Shown here: piece after piece, positions 46,101-58,200 of the stretch
How positions within the stretch are numbered: position 1 is the stretch's first letter
How the letters are laid out: every line of letters begins with the position of its first letter
Assembly: GCA_028095005.1 (NCBI GenBank)
Contig: CM051460.1
Span: 62,039,676-62,103,675, forward strand
DNA: 64,000 nucleotides
From: Rhynchospora pubera
Taxonomy: Eukaryota; Streptophyta; Magnoliopsida; Poales; Cyperaceae
Reading direction: 5' to 3'
Translations under genes and position numbers: made by a program
The notes under the pieces: generated by a model
Databases searched by the model: none
The model's input: only the letters and a program-made list of their open reading frames with translations
Told to the model about the DNA's origin: nothing

Positions 46101-46902
46101 AACTCAAGGGCATCATCCGTGTGGAGAAGAAGAATCCTATTGGATACAAAATATCTGTGATAATAAATTGGATATGTTTTTTATTCAAGACATGCCAGAA
46201 GTAATAGATCTCCTTCCAATGTTGCTAAATAAGAATCCAGTAAATAGGTATTGCTTTTATTTATTTGTTTGAAACTTAAAAAGGAAAGATGCTTTTTTTT
46301 TATACTGAACTTTATTGTGCTGTGACTTGTAATAGCTCTACAAAATAATAACTTTATTTTATTCTCAAATTTCAGGCCGGATGCAAAAAAGGTATTGATC
46401 CATCCATTGTTATGGAAAGCTGAACTGAGATTATCCTTTCTAAGCGACACTAGTGATAGTGATTGGATTAATCAAGAAAACGATCTCGATTTGATACATG
46501 AATTAGAGAGCTCTTCTAAGGTTGTTTTTTATGATAAATGGGATAAAAAACTTGATCCAGCATTGGTAAATGACCTGAAGCAGTCAAGAACATATGACTT
46601 TGAGTCGGTTAAAGATCTTTTGCGGGCAATCAGGAACAAGTCCTCACATTATTTAGAAATCGATCCTAGGGTTAAGGTGAGACAATATTTCAAGTTAACA
46701 AGTATTAGCTAATTTTCCTCTTCTATTATTTTGCTTTTATATATTTATGTATTAGGGGTGTTTATTGTAGGAATTACTTGGATCATATCCAGACGATTTC
46801 GACCATTATTTTAGAATGAAATTTCCACAACTGCTAATGGAGGTGTATAAAGTGGTGAGCCGACGGCTTCAGGGAGAGGACCATTTTAAGAAATACTTCT
46901 AG
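43194..46902 (+). pseudogene. IRE1-like ER stress sensor: degenerate kinase, RNase residues kept, frame broken
   Basis: IRE1 senses unfolded proteins in the ER lumen and splices bZIP60-type mRNA in plants. Parts: signal peptide from 43194 (MPQYAVLLVLFCLLPTGMMA); lumenal exon 44141-44336 (IRSGEILWELFTEKPLPSNL); exon 44591-45641 with lumenal end, membrane segment (FPLLFSLAGLLFFCKWL) and kinase start; 45718-45858; 45998-46247; 46376-46676; 46771-46902. The kinase keeps GVGRNGTV and VAVK, but the HRD motif is HGN and the DMG motif is DSL. The RNase domain keeps Tyr, Arg, Asn and His at the spacing of the yeast catalytic set (Y-x12-RN-x3-H; Y1043, R1056, N1057, H1061). Breaks: a 7-bp tandem duplication CTCAACA (44644-44657), a shift explained by one extra A at 45238-45243, one extra G near 45737, and an exon 1-2 phase mismatch. 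An unresolved alternative is a working gene with assembly errors. Confidence 0.85.
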
Positions 46903-49650
46903 GAGCATTGTACTGTTGGAGTGATCAATTGTGTGGTTTGTTTCCACATATAAATAGGTATTGTACTGTTGTAATGGGAGCTGATATGCGGCATTAAAAC
47001 TATATAAATTTTGCCCGGCGTGACTTGCACGTGGTAACTGTAGATAGCACAGTGACTTCATCCTGTCCATTGATTTGCGCCTCTTCATCCTGGCCTCTTC
47101 CCTTTCTCCTGTCGTTTTCACTTTTTCATCCGTGCTTCTGGATCATGCTCTGCGAAAAAGCAAAAGGCACTGGAACCCATCGTCATCGAATTTCAGACAC
47201 CTCCGACTTCCGCTCTCACCGCCATTTCCGTGAATGAGTAGATCGCATGTTCCTCTTCAAGAAGAGCTCCGATTTAGTCAATGAATCAGGTATTACTCTT
47301 TTCTCCCATGTGGGTGCCTGATTTCAATTTTTTTCTTCGTTTGAGTGTTCTCGCTTGCTCATTTCAGTCGATATTGTGCCTCTATTTTGCTTTCCTAATC
47401 CAAAGTTGCAATGAAAGTCCCAATGTAGGCGTCAATTTTTGCGATCTGTAAGAATCCCCTTCCTGTATTTGGAGCCTGCATCTACGACCCTAGAAATGCC
47501 ACAACTTTCCATTTCAGAACTAAACGATTTAAGCTTAGTTCACATATTTACGAAAATGCCACAACTTTTCATTCTGATGTTGTTCACATATTGGGGGATC
47601 AGTATGTTGGATAGGGTATACAGCAGCTCTGATTAAGTTTACTTTATGGTGGTGGTAATTTGCTGTTGCGTGTTTCTGTAGATGTTGCAGAAAAAATGTG
47701 TTGGTCGGCTCTTGATTTGTGTTTATTTTTTGGTGTGCTTTGTATTGATTATCTGTTATATTGATTTGTGTTTGGTTTTGCTTGCAGTCGGCACTGATTA
47801 TCTATTTTATTGTTGTTTTGTTTTGTTTTTTGAGGTCAATGCTTCACAACTAGCATGGAGGAGTTAAGGTTGTTGTCCGTCAACCGCCATTACAGCCGGT
47901 GAGCACCTTTTTTTTTTATCGTTATTGCTCACGAAGTATTTGAGGATGAATGTTGATTGTTTTGTCAGTTCATACCATAGCTCAGGATTCTTCCTTCAAC
48001 TGGTGAGAACCTTTCTTCAATGTTTCGTAAGAATTCTTCCTTCAGCTTAGTTTCTTCTCAACAATTTTCTTTTATTTTAATTTTACTTATGTTCAGCAGG
48101 TCTGTTCCTTCTTTCTGTTCTAATTTCTATTCCTCCTCAACTTACAGCTTTTAAGGTCTTAGTTCCTTTTCATCCAGATTTTCTCTTCAATCTCCTATTT
48201 ATACTCCAGTTTTGACTTATTGCTTCTTCTAAACACTTCTTTGTATCTTAATTGGTTGGGAACCCGAAAGTTTTGGGAGCTGTTACTGGCCTGCTATGGG
48301 AACATTGCACTTGCTGCAATCCAGATTGGCAGATGCACTGGACCTAAATCAGAGTCATGAACGGACAAAATCAAAGTCAGAACTTATGTAAGGTTAGATA
48401 TCTTATATCTTAGATGGCCTAATTAAAAATTGGTAAATTATTTCACACTCAGGAGCTACTTTTTTTTTGTTGCACTTTATCTTATTCAATGTGATTAAGT
48501 AAAAAAAATGTAATGAATTTAGAATTGGACATAATGGACTGCAAGGAGATCTTAGTGATCTTTTCTTGCAATTTCCTACTTAACTATAATCAGTGTTCTT
48601 TGGTTGATTGCATTTTTACAATAACTATCAATCTTTGTCATGTTTATAATTTAATTTATTTCTGGTAGGTCTTAATTTTAGAATAATTGATTTGTGCCAA
48701 AAAATTTAATAGTTTTCCAGGTGCTTGCATAATTAACTCTTCCCTGGATCCATTGTACGACTGCTTCTTTTTTTATTCCAAATTTTTGTAACCAGAGAGG
48801 TATGATATTTATCATAAACTTCATCTAAATCTACATTCTTATGCATCTCTAATCAATAGTTTGTAAGATATGAATGATTGAGGGTTCCTTTTTTTTGTCT
48901 TTTATAATGCATTTCTGTCGTACTCTCTCATATATGCATATATTTTCACAATGTGGACCTAAATACAAATGAAATGACATAATGGACAGGAGTTATATAA
49001 AATTAAAATGTGTATATTTTGGTACAAAGATGCATCTTTTATTTTTGTATTCTTAAATTTAGGATGCAAGCAATAGTACTTTTTTCCAAAATGTTTCCCA
49101 CCTTACAGTAGGTTGTTCTCATCTTGACCATGATTAAAGGGATCCTATCTTTTACATCATATTTAAGAGTTTTCTTGCTTTGATTACACTGGTTGCTCAT
49201 GCTCCTGATTCAACTGAAGTTGAACGTTTGAAGTTCCTGGCATCTCTTGCTGGCAAGGTTTGGCATATTTGAAAGCTCATATTTGTTTTTTGTTTAGATT
49301 AAGGTGATATGCTGTAAGTTAAAGGTTAATAGCCATTGCTCTTGAAGCTAATATTTGATCTTTTGTTGTTTCTATTGTCATAATAGTTTTTTCTAATAGT
49401 AGAGCACCTAATGCTGGTGATATGGGATCCTGTAAATAGTGTTGTTAGGCGTTAAGTGCTTTGCAAATTGTTTATGGCTATATTGAGAAGTATACTATGA
49501 TTGTTACAATGATATGATAATAGGATATAGATATAAATTAATGTTTGATAGAAGCTATTTAGAACAGAATTGAAAGGCCTATCCTTAATGATTTTGCAGT
49601 CGACCAACTAATTAGAAAATCGTTTCGCCACATATTCAGATAGAAATGAA
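46903..49650. other. Stretch without a supported gene, ending in a Helitron-type terminus
   Basis: Leader-like sequence at 47020-47290 and 47400-47900 shows splice-like sites but no protein I recognise. The open frames there are short and out of keeping with any family. The downstream Helitron-type end at 49651 suggests that much of this is an element body carrying captured exons. Confidence 0.35.
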
Positions 49651-49677
49651 TCGCGCAACGCGCGAGAATAGAACTAG
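49651..49677 (+). mobile_element. Helitron-type 3' terminus, same hairpin as at 33776
   Basis: TCGCGCAACGCGCGA, identical to the hairpin at 33776-33790, is followed 8 nt later by CTAG and T. Both are on the plus strand, so they are probably members of one family. Confidence 0.65.
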
Positions 49678-50159
49678 TTCTAATATATTGCCATCCTGCC
49701 ATCTCAATGGATATTTCACGTATTAATGGGCTGGACGCTTACGTTGATGGGCGTTGGGCTAATATTTGCGTTGGGCGGGGCTCCTATCGCTGTGCTGCAT
49801 AAAAATTATTTTTGCGCCTAACATTATTAATTATAAATCGAACAAGATTTTATGCACTAGGTGGAGGCCACGTGACTTGACCAAGAGGATCTGGGACATA
49901 ATTTTGGATAATGTCCACGTAACCAAAAAATCATAATACACACTCAAGCGATTTGAATTTTCAATGTAAAAAAACAAACAACAGCCAAACTCCTAATCAG
50001 TCCATTCACGTGCCTTTTGGTTTTATTTTGACCAATATATTTTTGCTTATCATTTCATAATCACTTTCCTCTTATATTTCCAAGACCATTAATTTATTAT
50101 GTATCTTATATTTCAGAAAATTTTAATTTATAAACACATGATTATTAGATACTTTCTAA

Positions 50160-53110
50160 ATGCAAATTGCAAAAAAATGTTAAAACATAGCACATATGTT
50201 GAACTTTAATAACTTTATTATGTATCTTATATTTTAGGAAATTTTAGTTTATAAACAAATATGCTTATTAGATACTTTCTAAATGTAAATTGCACATATA
50301 ACGCAATCATATAATGCTTCCCTTATACAAAATACATACTCTCTTATTTAGTTTTAGATACTCCCTTATAGTAAATACATAATCCCTCATTCTAAATAAT
50401 TGAACAAATGACAATCATATTACACATATGGTCGAACTGTTAGTAACCTTAGACATCGCTTTATACTACACACATACTCCCTTATTCAGTTAAATATACT
50501 TCCTTATGGTAAATATATAATTCCTTATTCTAAATAACCAAACTAGTAGCAATCAAATAACGCATATAGTCGAATTGTTAGTAACCATAATAGATATTCT
50601 TTTATACTAAATACATACTTTGTTATTCAGTTATAGATACTCCTTAATAATAAATACATAATCTCTTATTATAAATAATTGAACCAGTGGCAATCATATA
50701 ACACATATAGTCGAACTGTTAGTGACCTTAATATATATCCCTTTATACTAAATACATACTCCCTTGTACTAAATACACAATCCCTTAGTGTAAATAATTG
50801 AACCAGTGGCAATCATATAACGCATATGGTCGAACTGTTAGTAACCTTAATAAATATCCCCTTATAATAAATACATACTTCCTTATGGAGTTATAGATAC
50901 TCCCTTATAATAAATACATAATTCCTTATTCGAAATAACTGAACTAGTGACAATCATATAACACATATGTGATATCCCCATATACTAAATACATACCCTT
51001 ATTCAATTATACATACTCCCTTATAGTAAATGCATAATCCCTTATACTAAATACATACTTCCTTATTCAGTTATAGATACTCTCTTATAGTAAATATATC
51101 ATCTCTTATTCTAAATAATTGAACTAGTAGCAATCATATAACATATATGGTCGAACTGTTAGTAACCTTAACATATATCCCTTTATACTTAACACATACT
51201 CCCTTATTCAGTTATAGATGCTCCCTTATAGTAAATACATAATTCCTTATTCTAAATAATTAAACTAGTGGCAATCATGTAACGCATATGGTCGAACTGT
51301 TAGTAACCTTAATAGATATCCCCTTATACTAAATACATACTCTCTTATTCAGTTATAGATACTCCCTTATAATAAAAATATAATTCCTTATTCGAAATAA
51401 CTGAATTAGTGGCAATCATATAACGCCTATGTGAGATCCACTTGTACTAAATACATACTCCCTTATTCAGTTATAGATACTCCCTTATAGTAAATGCATA
51501 ATCCCTTATACTAAATACATACTCTCTTATGCAGTTATAGATACTCCCTTATAATAAATACAAAATTCTTTATTCGAAATAACTGAACTAGTGACAATCA
51601 TATAACACATATGTGATATCCCCTTATACTAAATACATACTCTCTTATTCAATTATACATACTCCCTTATAGTAAATGCATAATCCCTTATACTAAGTAC
51701 ATACTTCCTTATTCAGTTATAGATACTCTCTTATAATAAATACATGATCCCTTATTCTAAATAATTGAACTGGTAGCAATCATATAACATATATGGTCGA
51801 ACTGTTAGTAACCTTAATAAATATCCCTTTATACTAAATACATACTTCCTTATTTAGTTATAGATGCTCCCTTATTGTAAATACATAATCCCTAATTCTA
51901 AATAATTAAACTAGTGGCAATCATATAACGCATATGGTCGAACTGTTAGTGACCTTAATAGATATCCCTTTATACTAAATACATACTTCCTTATTTAGTT
52001 ACATATACTCCCTTGTACTAAATACATAATCCCTTAGTTTAAATAATTGAACTAGTGGCAATCATATAACACATATGGTCGAACTGTTAGTAACCTTAAT
52101 AAATATCCACTTATACTAAATACATACTCCCTTATGAAGTTATAGATACTCCTTTATAATAAATACATAATTCCTTATTCAAAATAACTGAACTGGTGAC
52201 AATCATATAACACATATATGATATCCCCTTATACTAAATACATACTCCCTTATTCAATTATACAAACTCCCTTATAGTAAATGCATAATCCCTTATACTA
52301 AATACATACTTCCTTATTCAGTTATAGATACTCTCTTATAGTAAATACATAATCCCTTATTCTAAATAATTGAACTTGTAGCAATCATATAACATATATG
52401 GTCGAACTGTTAGTAACCTTAATATATATCCCTTTATACTAAACACATACTCCCTTATTCATTTATAGATGCTCCCTTATAGTAAATACATAATTCCTTA
52501 TTCTAAATAATTAAACTAGTGACAATCATATAACGCATATGGTCGAATTGTTAGGAACCTTAATAGATATCCCCTTATACTAAATACATACTCCCTTATT
52601 TAGTTATAAGTACTCTCTTATAATAAAAATATAATTCCTTATTCGAAATAACTGAACTAGTGGCAATCATATAACGCCTATGTGAGATCCCCTTATACTA
52701 AATACATACTCCCTTACTTAGTTATAGATACTCATAGTAAATGCATAATCCGGTATACTAAATACATACTCCCTTATTCAGTTATAGATACTCTCTTATA
52801 GTAAATATATAATTCCTTGTTCTAAATAAATGAACTGGTGGCAATCATATATATAACACATATGGTCCAACTGTTAGTAACCTTAATAGATATCCCCTTA
52901 AACTAAATACATACTCCCTTATTCAATTATAGATACTCTCTTATAAAAAATACATGGTCCCATATTCTATATAACTGAACTAGTAGCAATAAAAAAAAAC
53001 ATATGGTCGAACTGTTAGTAACTTTAATAGATATCCCCGTATACTATATAATACTTCCTTATAGTATACATAATCTGTTAAGTCAGAACGTTGTTCGTTT
53101 CTCCCTTAAT
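50160..53110. repeat. 3-kb tandem array of 141-bp and roughly 320-bp units
   Basis: AT-rich repeats built from words such as ATACATACTCCCTTATTCAG, TTATAGATACTCCCTTATAG and GGTCGAACTGTTAGTAACC. The last word starts near 50431, 50569, 50710, 50829, 51150, 51291, 51796, 51937, 52078, 52401, 52542, 52865 and 53006. Spacings are mostly 141 bp, with recurrent intervals of 321-323 bp and one of 505 bp, so a higher-order pattern is present. The longer intervals contain an extra roughly 182-bp subunit that lacks the word. No coding region. No transposon ends were recognised around it. Confidence 0.9.
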
Positions 53111-55209
53111 ACAAATTGAAAACATTGTTAACACTCCCTTAATGAATGTTAAATACTCTCTTAAAAATAAGTAGTTACTCCCTTAATACAAATTACGTAC
53201 CACAACAGAAATTAAAATACTCCTTTACCAGTACATCAGTAATCCCTTTACCAGCAATATAAGTATCAAATTTTTACTCCACGATAATTGAATAATTAAT
53301 CTCATATTATCAAATAATTTAAATTTGAACAGATATTTAATTGTAAAATTGAATGCTATTACATGTACAATTCCTGCAAAATTACATCTACAACTATTAT
53401 AAGACAGTAACTTCAAATGTCGATCTACAAATAGAGCTAGTTAATACTTTAATTTATTCCAAAAATCATTTTGTACCGTGGAAACCAAATAGATTAAAAC
53501 ACATGTGAAAATTAAACAACGAAAATCTAATAAACAAACACAAACTAGTACTTGAAAAAAATATAAATACTAAGAAAACCTAACCTAAAATCTTAAGAAA
53601 GTAAACTCAAAATATAGACAAATTAATAAGTCGGAAAAATGACAGCATAAATCAAAATTGAAACAAGTAGATTGAGAAAATTACACCCAATCAAACAACG
53701 GAGATGAAAATAGCGGAAGAAATGTAGATTATGTGATCAAAGTTGATAGAAACAATGATAAATCACCTGACGAAAGAGAGAAATGAACACAGTGGATCCA
53801 TGGCGAGAAGCTCGATTGCTTCAGATCTGAAAAGAAGAGAGATATTATCTTAGCTTGATGATTCTAGACAGTGAACTTGAAAGTGACGTGCAATCGCTCC
53901 AATTTTTAGCTATTTCCTTAGAGATATCTTCTCAAATTTTCACTGAGAAAACCTATCTACGACGCGAGGGGGGATGAGGCGCCTAGTTCGTCGTCGGTGA
54001 CTCTGACGAAGATCTATCTTTGCTGCGAGGAAGATCCGACATTGCCATGGCGATGCCAAGAGGAGAGAGATTAAGAAGGGGAGAGGGAAATAGAGAGAGA
54101 TTTGGTCTGAGCAAGAAAGAGAATAAGAATCAAGAGATCACGTGTACCACACGTGAATATAGAAAGGAAATGGGCTGGATGTGCGAAGGCCTGCTTGGAT
54201 GGCAAGATATTAAGATGGCAGATAGGATTTCCGTGTTGTAATTGCACTTGACTGGAGTGGGATGAAAATGGATGTGGGTATTGTGGCCGTAGTTTGCCAA
54301 TTTTTATTCCCGAAAAAGGGCCTGATTACACTTGACTTGACTGGAGTCGATACGTATAATTGTGGCCCAATTAGATGGAACCGAGTTTGTTGATGCATTA
54401 AAATTAAGGAAAACTTGTACAAATGTACAATGCTTTTGTTCGTTTTTAATTTTCCTTCGCGGGATTTACACATACTTGTACGGTTGACTTTCTGTGATTG
54501 CACTAGTTTGATTTAACATACAAACAAGCTCATTTATTTGTTCCCAAATCAATTGATCTTAAATAATGGTTGCAATATCTGGTTTGTTACTGTATTTGCA
54601 ATACGTTACAATTCCAAGGTGGGGCCGCTCGGTATTTTATTTATGATACTAATTGAAGCTTTGACTTCGATGTATAATTCCACTCGTTTTCTTTTTCATT
54701 GATTTTCCATTCATACCTTTGATAATAAAAATGCATATTTCAAATTTTGAGTTCGCTACAACTTGTGCGGATTTATTATAAATTAGATCGAGATAATTAT
54801 CAACTCGAGATCATGTATATTTAAAAGGGTTTGGGATACCATAATTGTGCAATTGGATTCTTCACTTGATAAGCTGCTTTGACCCACTGTTCAAAAGCTC
54901 TTTTTGTTTAATACGAGAACTGAGAAGTGAATAACACTAATTGGATGACTCCGGGATCACATCTATTAACATTTGTAGTTACTAATTAGGTTCGTTCGAT
55001 AGAGCTCAAGTAATAAGTTCAGTCAATTTCAACATTAGCTAAATATCTGTCTAATTAAGCTGCCGGACTGTTTCAAGCCAGGAAAAGAAATATATATGAC
55101 TAATCTTAATCTAGTTTCTACCAAAAACTAATCAAATTAGCCAATAAAGTAGTTGAACATTGACAAGAGAGAAAAAAATTTAATTGTACACTAAGAAGTT
55201 AGAAAGCTT
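53111..55209. other. Space between the tandem array and the MCM7 3' end
   Basis: AT-rich. A short GC-richer stretch at about 53930-54190 has an Arg/Glu-rich open frame (54020-54241) that I do not support as a gene. The last part is presumably MCM7 3' UTR and terminator. Confidence 0.5.
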
Positions 55210-58200
55210 TCAAGGATCGATGAAGCGAATGTCAAATGTGTTGGGATGGATTTGCCACACATTCAAGGATGCGTACTCCTCCAGGCATTCCTTCAACTGA
55301 GCCTCACTATATCCCTGTTTTTGTAGTCCGCAAAGCAAAAAAAAAAAATTTAAAATGAGAAAACCAAAGCTGAATTTGTATTGATGCCAACAATGGGCTT
55401 CAGGTACATCTTGATAGCAAAAGCTAGAAGCTTCGTTGCACAATTGATTGCAGCAAAACCAAGAACCATACAAGCCTAGCTCAGGTTACCAATTACAGGT
55501 GCATTTAGGTTTTGATCACAATAGGGCCTGGCCTAATACCAAGGATGAGCCAATAACAGTACTGTTTCTAGTAGCATGGAATAACTGGTAAATATAAGTT
55601 ACCTTTCTAGAAATCAAGTTGAGAGCATGTGCATATCTAACATCCAAGCGGTTAGTTCTGGCGGCTTCATCTCTCAAGATGGAGTAAATGTCGGATATGG
55701 CATCAAGCCCAGCCCTCTGTCGATCATCAGAGTACAACGAGTACTTTGACATCTGCATCAACCTCAGTGCTTCATCCACATCACTCTGTGCAACTGTCTC
55801 TGAAAAACGAAGCCTTGCTAGAGCCTACAATACACAAGTGTATTATTTCCATTTAAAATGGGACAAAACCAAGTTTTCAAATAGTAAATATCGTACATTA
55901 GCAATCAAAATTTTAAAATTGACCAACAGCTTGAAAAAGTTACCTCGAGTTATTCTCTACAAATGACTGACAATGGAGCTATAGTTCTAAAGACTTGAAA
56001 TAACAATTACCACAGGATTTATTTTTTTTCTTTTTCAGATGTACAAGTCACTATTATTTTGCATTAGTGCACAAGAATTTTCATTTTTTCAATTTTATAT
56101 TTTCTAGCCTTCCTGCAGATCTAAAATATAATGCAGGAAAACCTTGAAAATTTTAATGTACGCTATACCTTTAGAACATCATCCCGTCAATTAAAATCTT
56201 GTTTAAGAATAGTCCCAAAGTACCCCTCTCTTAGTATTATTTTCTACATGACAAACCAAGTAGAATATTTTTTTTTGTGTTTTTTCCTATTATATTAGGA
56301 GCAGGCGATTAGTTATCATATTAACCATGTTTTTACTAAAATAGTCAAACACAATGGCATTGTGTCTTATATTATGCTATTCTGTTGATAGAGGAGATAT
56401 TAGACATACAATAGAGATGCGAAGGATGCTGAGGAGAGTGCGAATGGTGGTGTAAGAATGGGGAGCATTTGATCTGGCCTCATCCTGCCTGATGCTGGCA
56501 TAAGCAGTAGCTATGTATTCCTCGAGCTCTCGAGGTATGCATGGCATCACCCGCCGAGCTGCTGAAATGTATGCCCTGTTCCAAGTTTATCATTACAAAT
56601 TACAATGCATTTTAATCACGAGTGCAAGTATAATTAATTAAAATAGGCTAATCAAATATCATGACTACCTAAGTACAGATGGTTCAAGCGGCGTGAATCC
56701 AAGGGAGGGGGACTCGAGTGTTTTGTGCACATGCACAACATGTCTGGCCATCTCGAGATCAGTGTCCATGTCAGCTCGGTCCAAAATCAACCACAGCAGG
56801 TCAAAACGTGATAAAAGAGCTGGCGGCAGGTTTATATTCTCTGCTGGTGTTCTTCTCATGTCGTATCTTCCCCTAAGATTTGAATGTTATATATAAAAAA
56901 ATGTGATTTCAAGTGTATAGTTTAAAATTAAACAAAACAGAATATCTATTCACAACTAGAATTTTTATAAATACAACTCGAATTTTTATAAGGATGGACA
57001 ATAAACATATAAGTGTCTCAGAAATGAGATTGAATTTTTTAAGGGCATAACATAACAGAATAATAGATTGCATCCATAAAAAATGGTTTCTTGGAGACTA
57101 ACTCAGACTAATGAGTTACTGTGTCTTTCTTCCTATGATCAATCAAACTCACAACTTGAATGAGAACAATATTTAAGGTACAAGTTTGGTACCATGCAGG
57201 ATTGGCAGCAGCCAGAACAGCAGTACGGGCATTGAGAGAAGTGGTGATGCCAGCCTTGGCAATGCTCACAGTTTGCTGCTCCATAACTTCATGAATAGAT
57301 GTTCTATCTGATTCATCCATCTTGTCAAACTCATCAATTGCACATATCCCCATATCTGACAGTACCTGCATTTGTGCATTTAAAATTGTTTTATTTTACA
57401 AACTTAAAAAGACATTAGTTCTGTAAGTTCAGAGGAAATGCTTATAGTTGTTATTTTTTTCCTCCAACTTTTTACTTTCTGAAAGTAATGGTCGGATATT
57501 CTCTTTTTTTTTATTATCCAGATATCCTTTCCAAAGATTAATTGGTACTGAGACTTCATGCATCACATACATCAGCATTTTATCTGTATAAACCTTGTGT
57601 AATTTTGTATTGGAATATTTAAACATGCATTATTTTAAGCTTATCTGTATGTTCAGATTAAATGTTTTCTCTGGAATCTAAATAAAGTTCACTCATGCAC
57701 TGCAAAATCTATCTTATATGCTAAGTGCCTTTTATATACAGTTACATTAATCAACAGGTGTATGAAGCAGAATGAATAAGTTCAACAGGTCAAGTGTAAG
57801 TTCCCAATCACCAACATAAGCATCCCAGTATACCAACAGCACTAAAAGAGCACAAATCAATAGTTAAAAAAGTTGTGGAGTTGCTTACCACTGTGTGATG
57901 AGATACTTTTGTTTAAACTTAGATGTTCAATCGACGTAAATTTCCTTTTAATCACAATGTTGTTAAATCAAACTTTAAATTTGTCAAGTGATAATAAACA
58001 TACAGGTAACCCTGCATTGCAGCACGTAACAAAAAAAGGCATGCAAAGATGGGAAGGATGGAAAATGCAAAACAAAAAAAGAAGAAAATAAAAACAGAGA
58101 GAGAGGATGATAAAACCCACCAATGCACCTCCTTCTAGAACCATCTCATTAGTAATAGGGTCCCGCTGCACTGCGGCAGTGAGACCTACGCCACTGCTTC

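Noticed and set aside
50160..53110. CRISPR-like array
   Set aside because: Regular spacing, but the units are long, AT-rich and contiguous, with no unique spacers and no cas genes, in a plant nuclear context.
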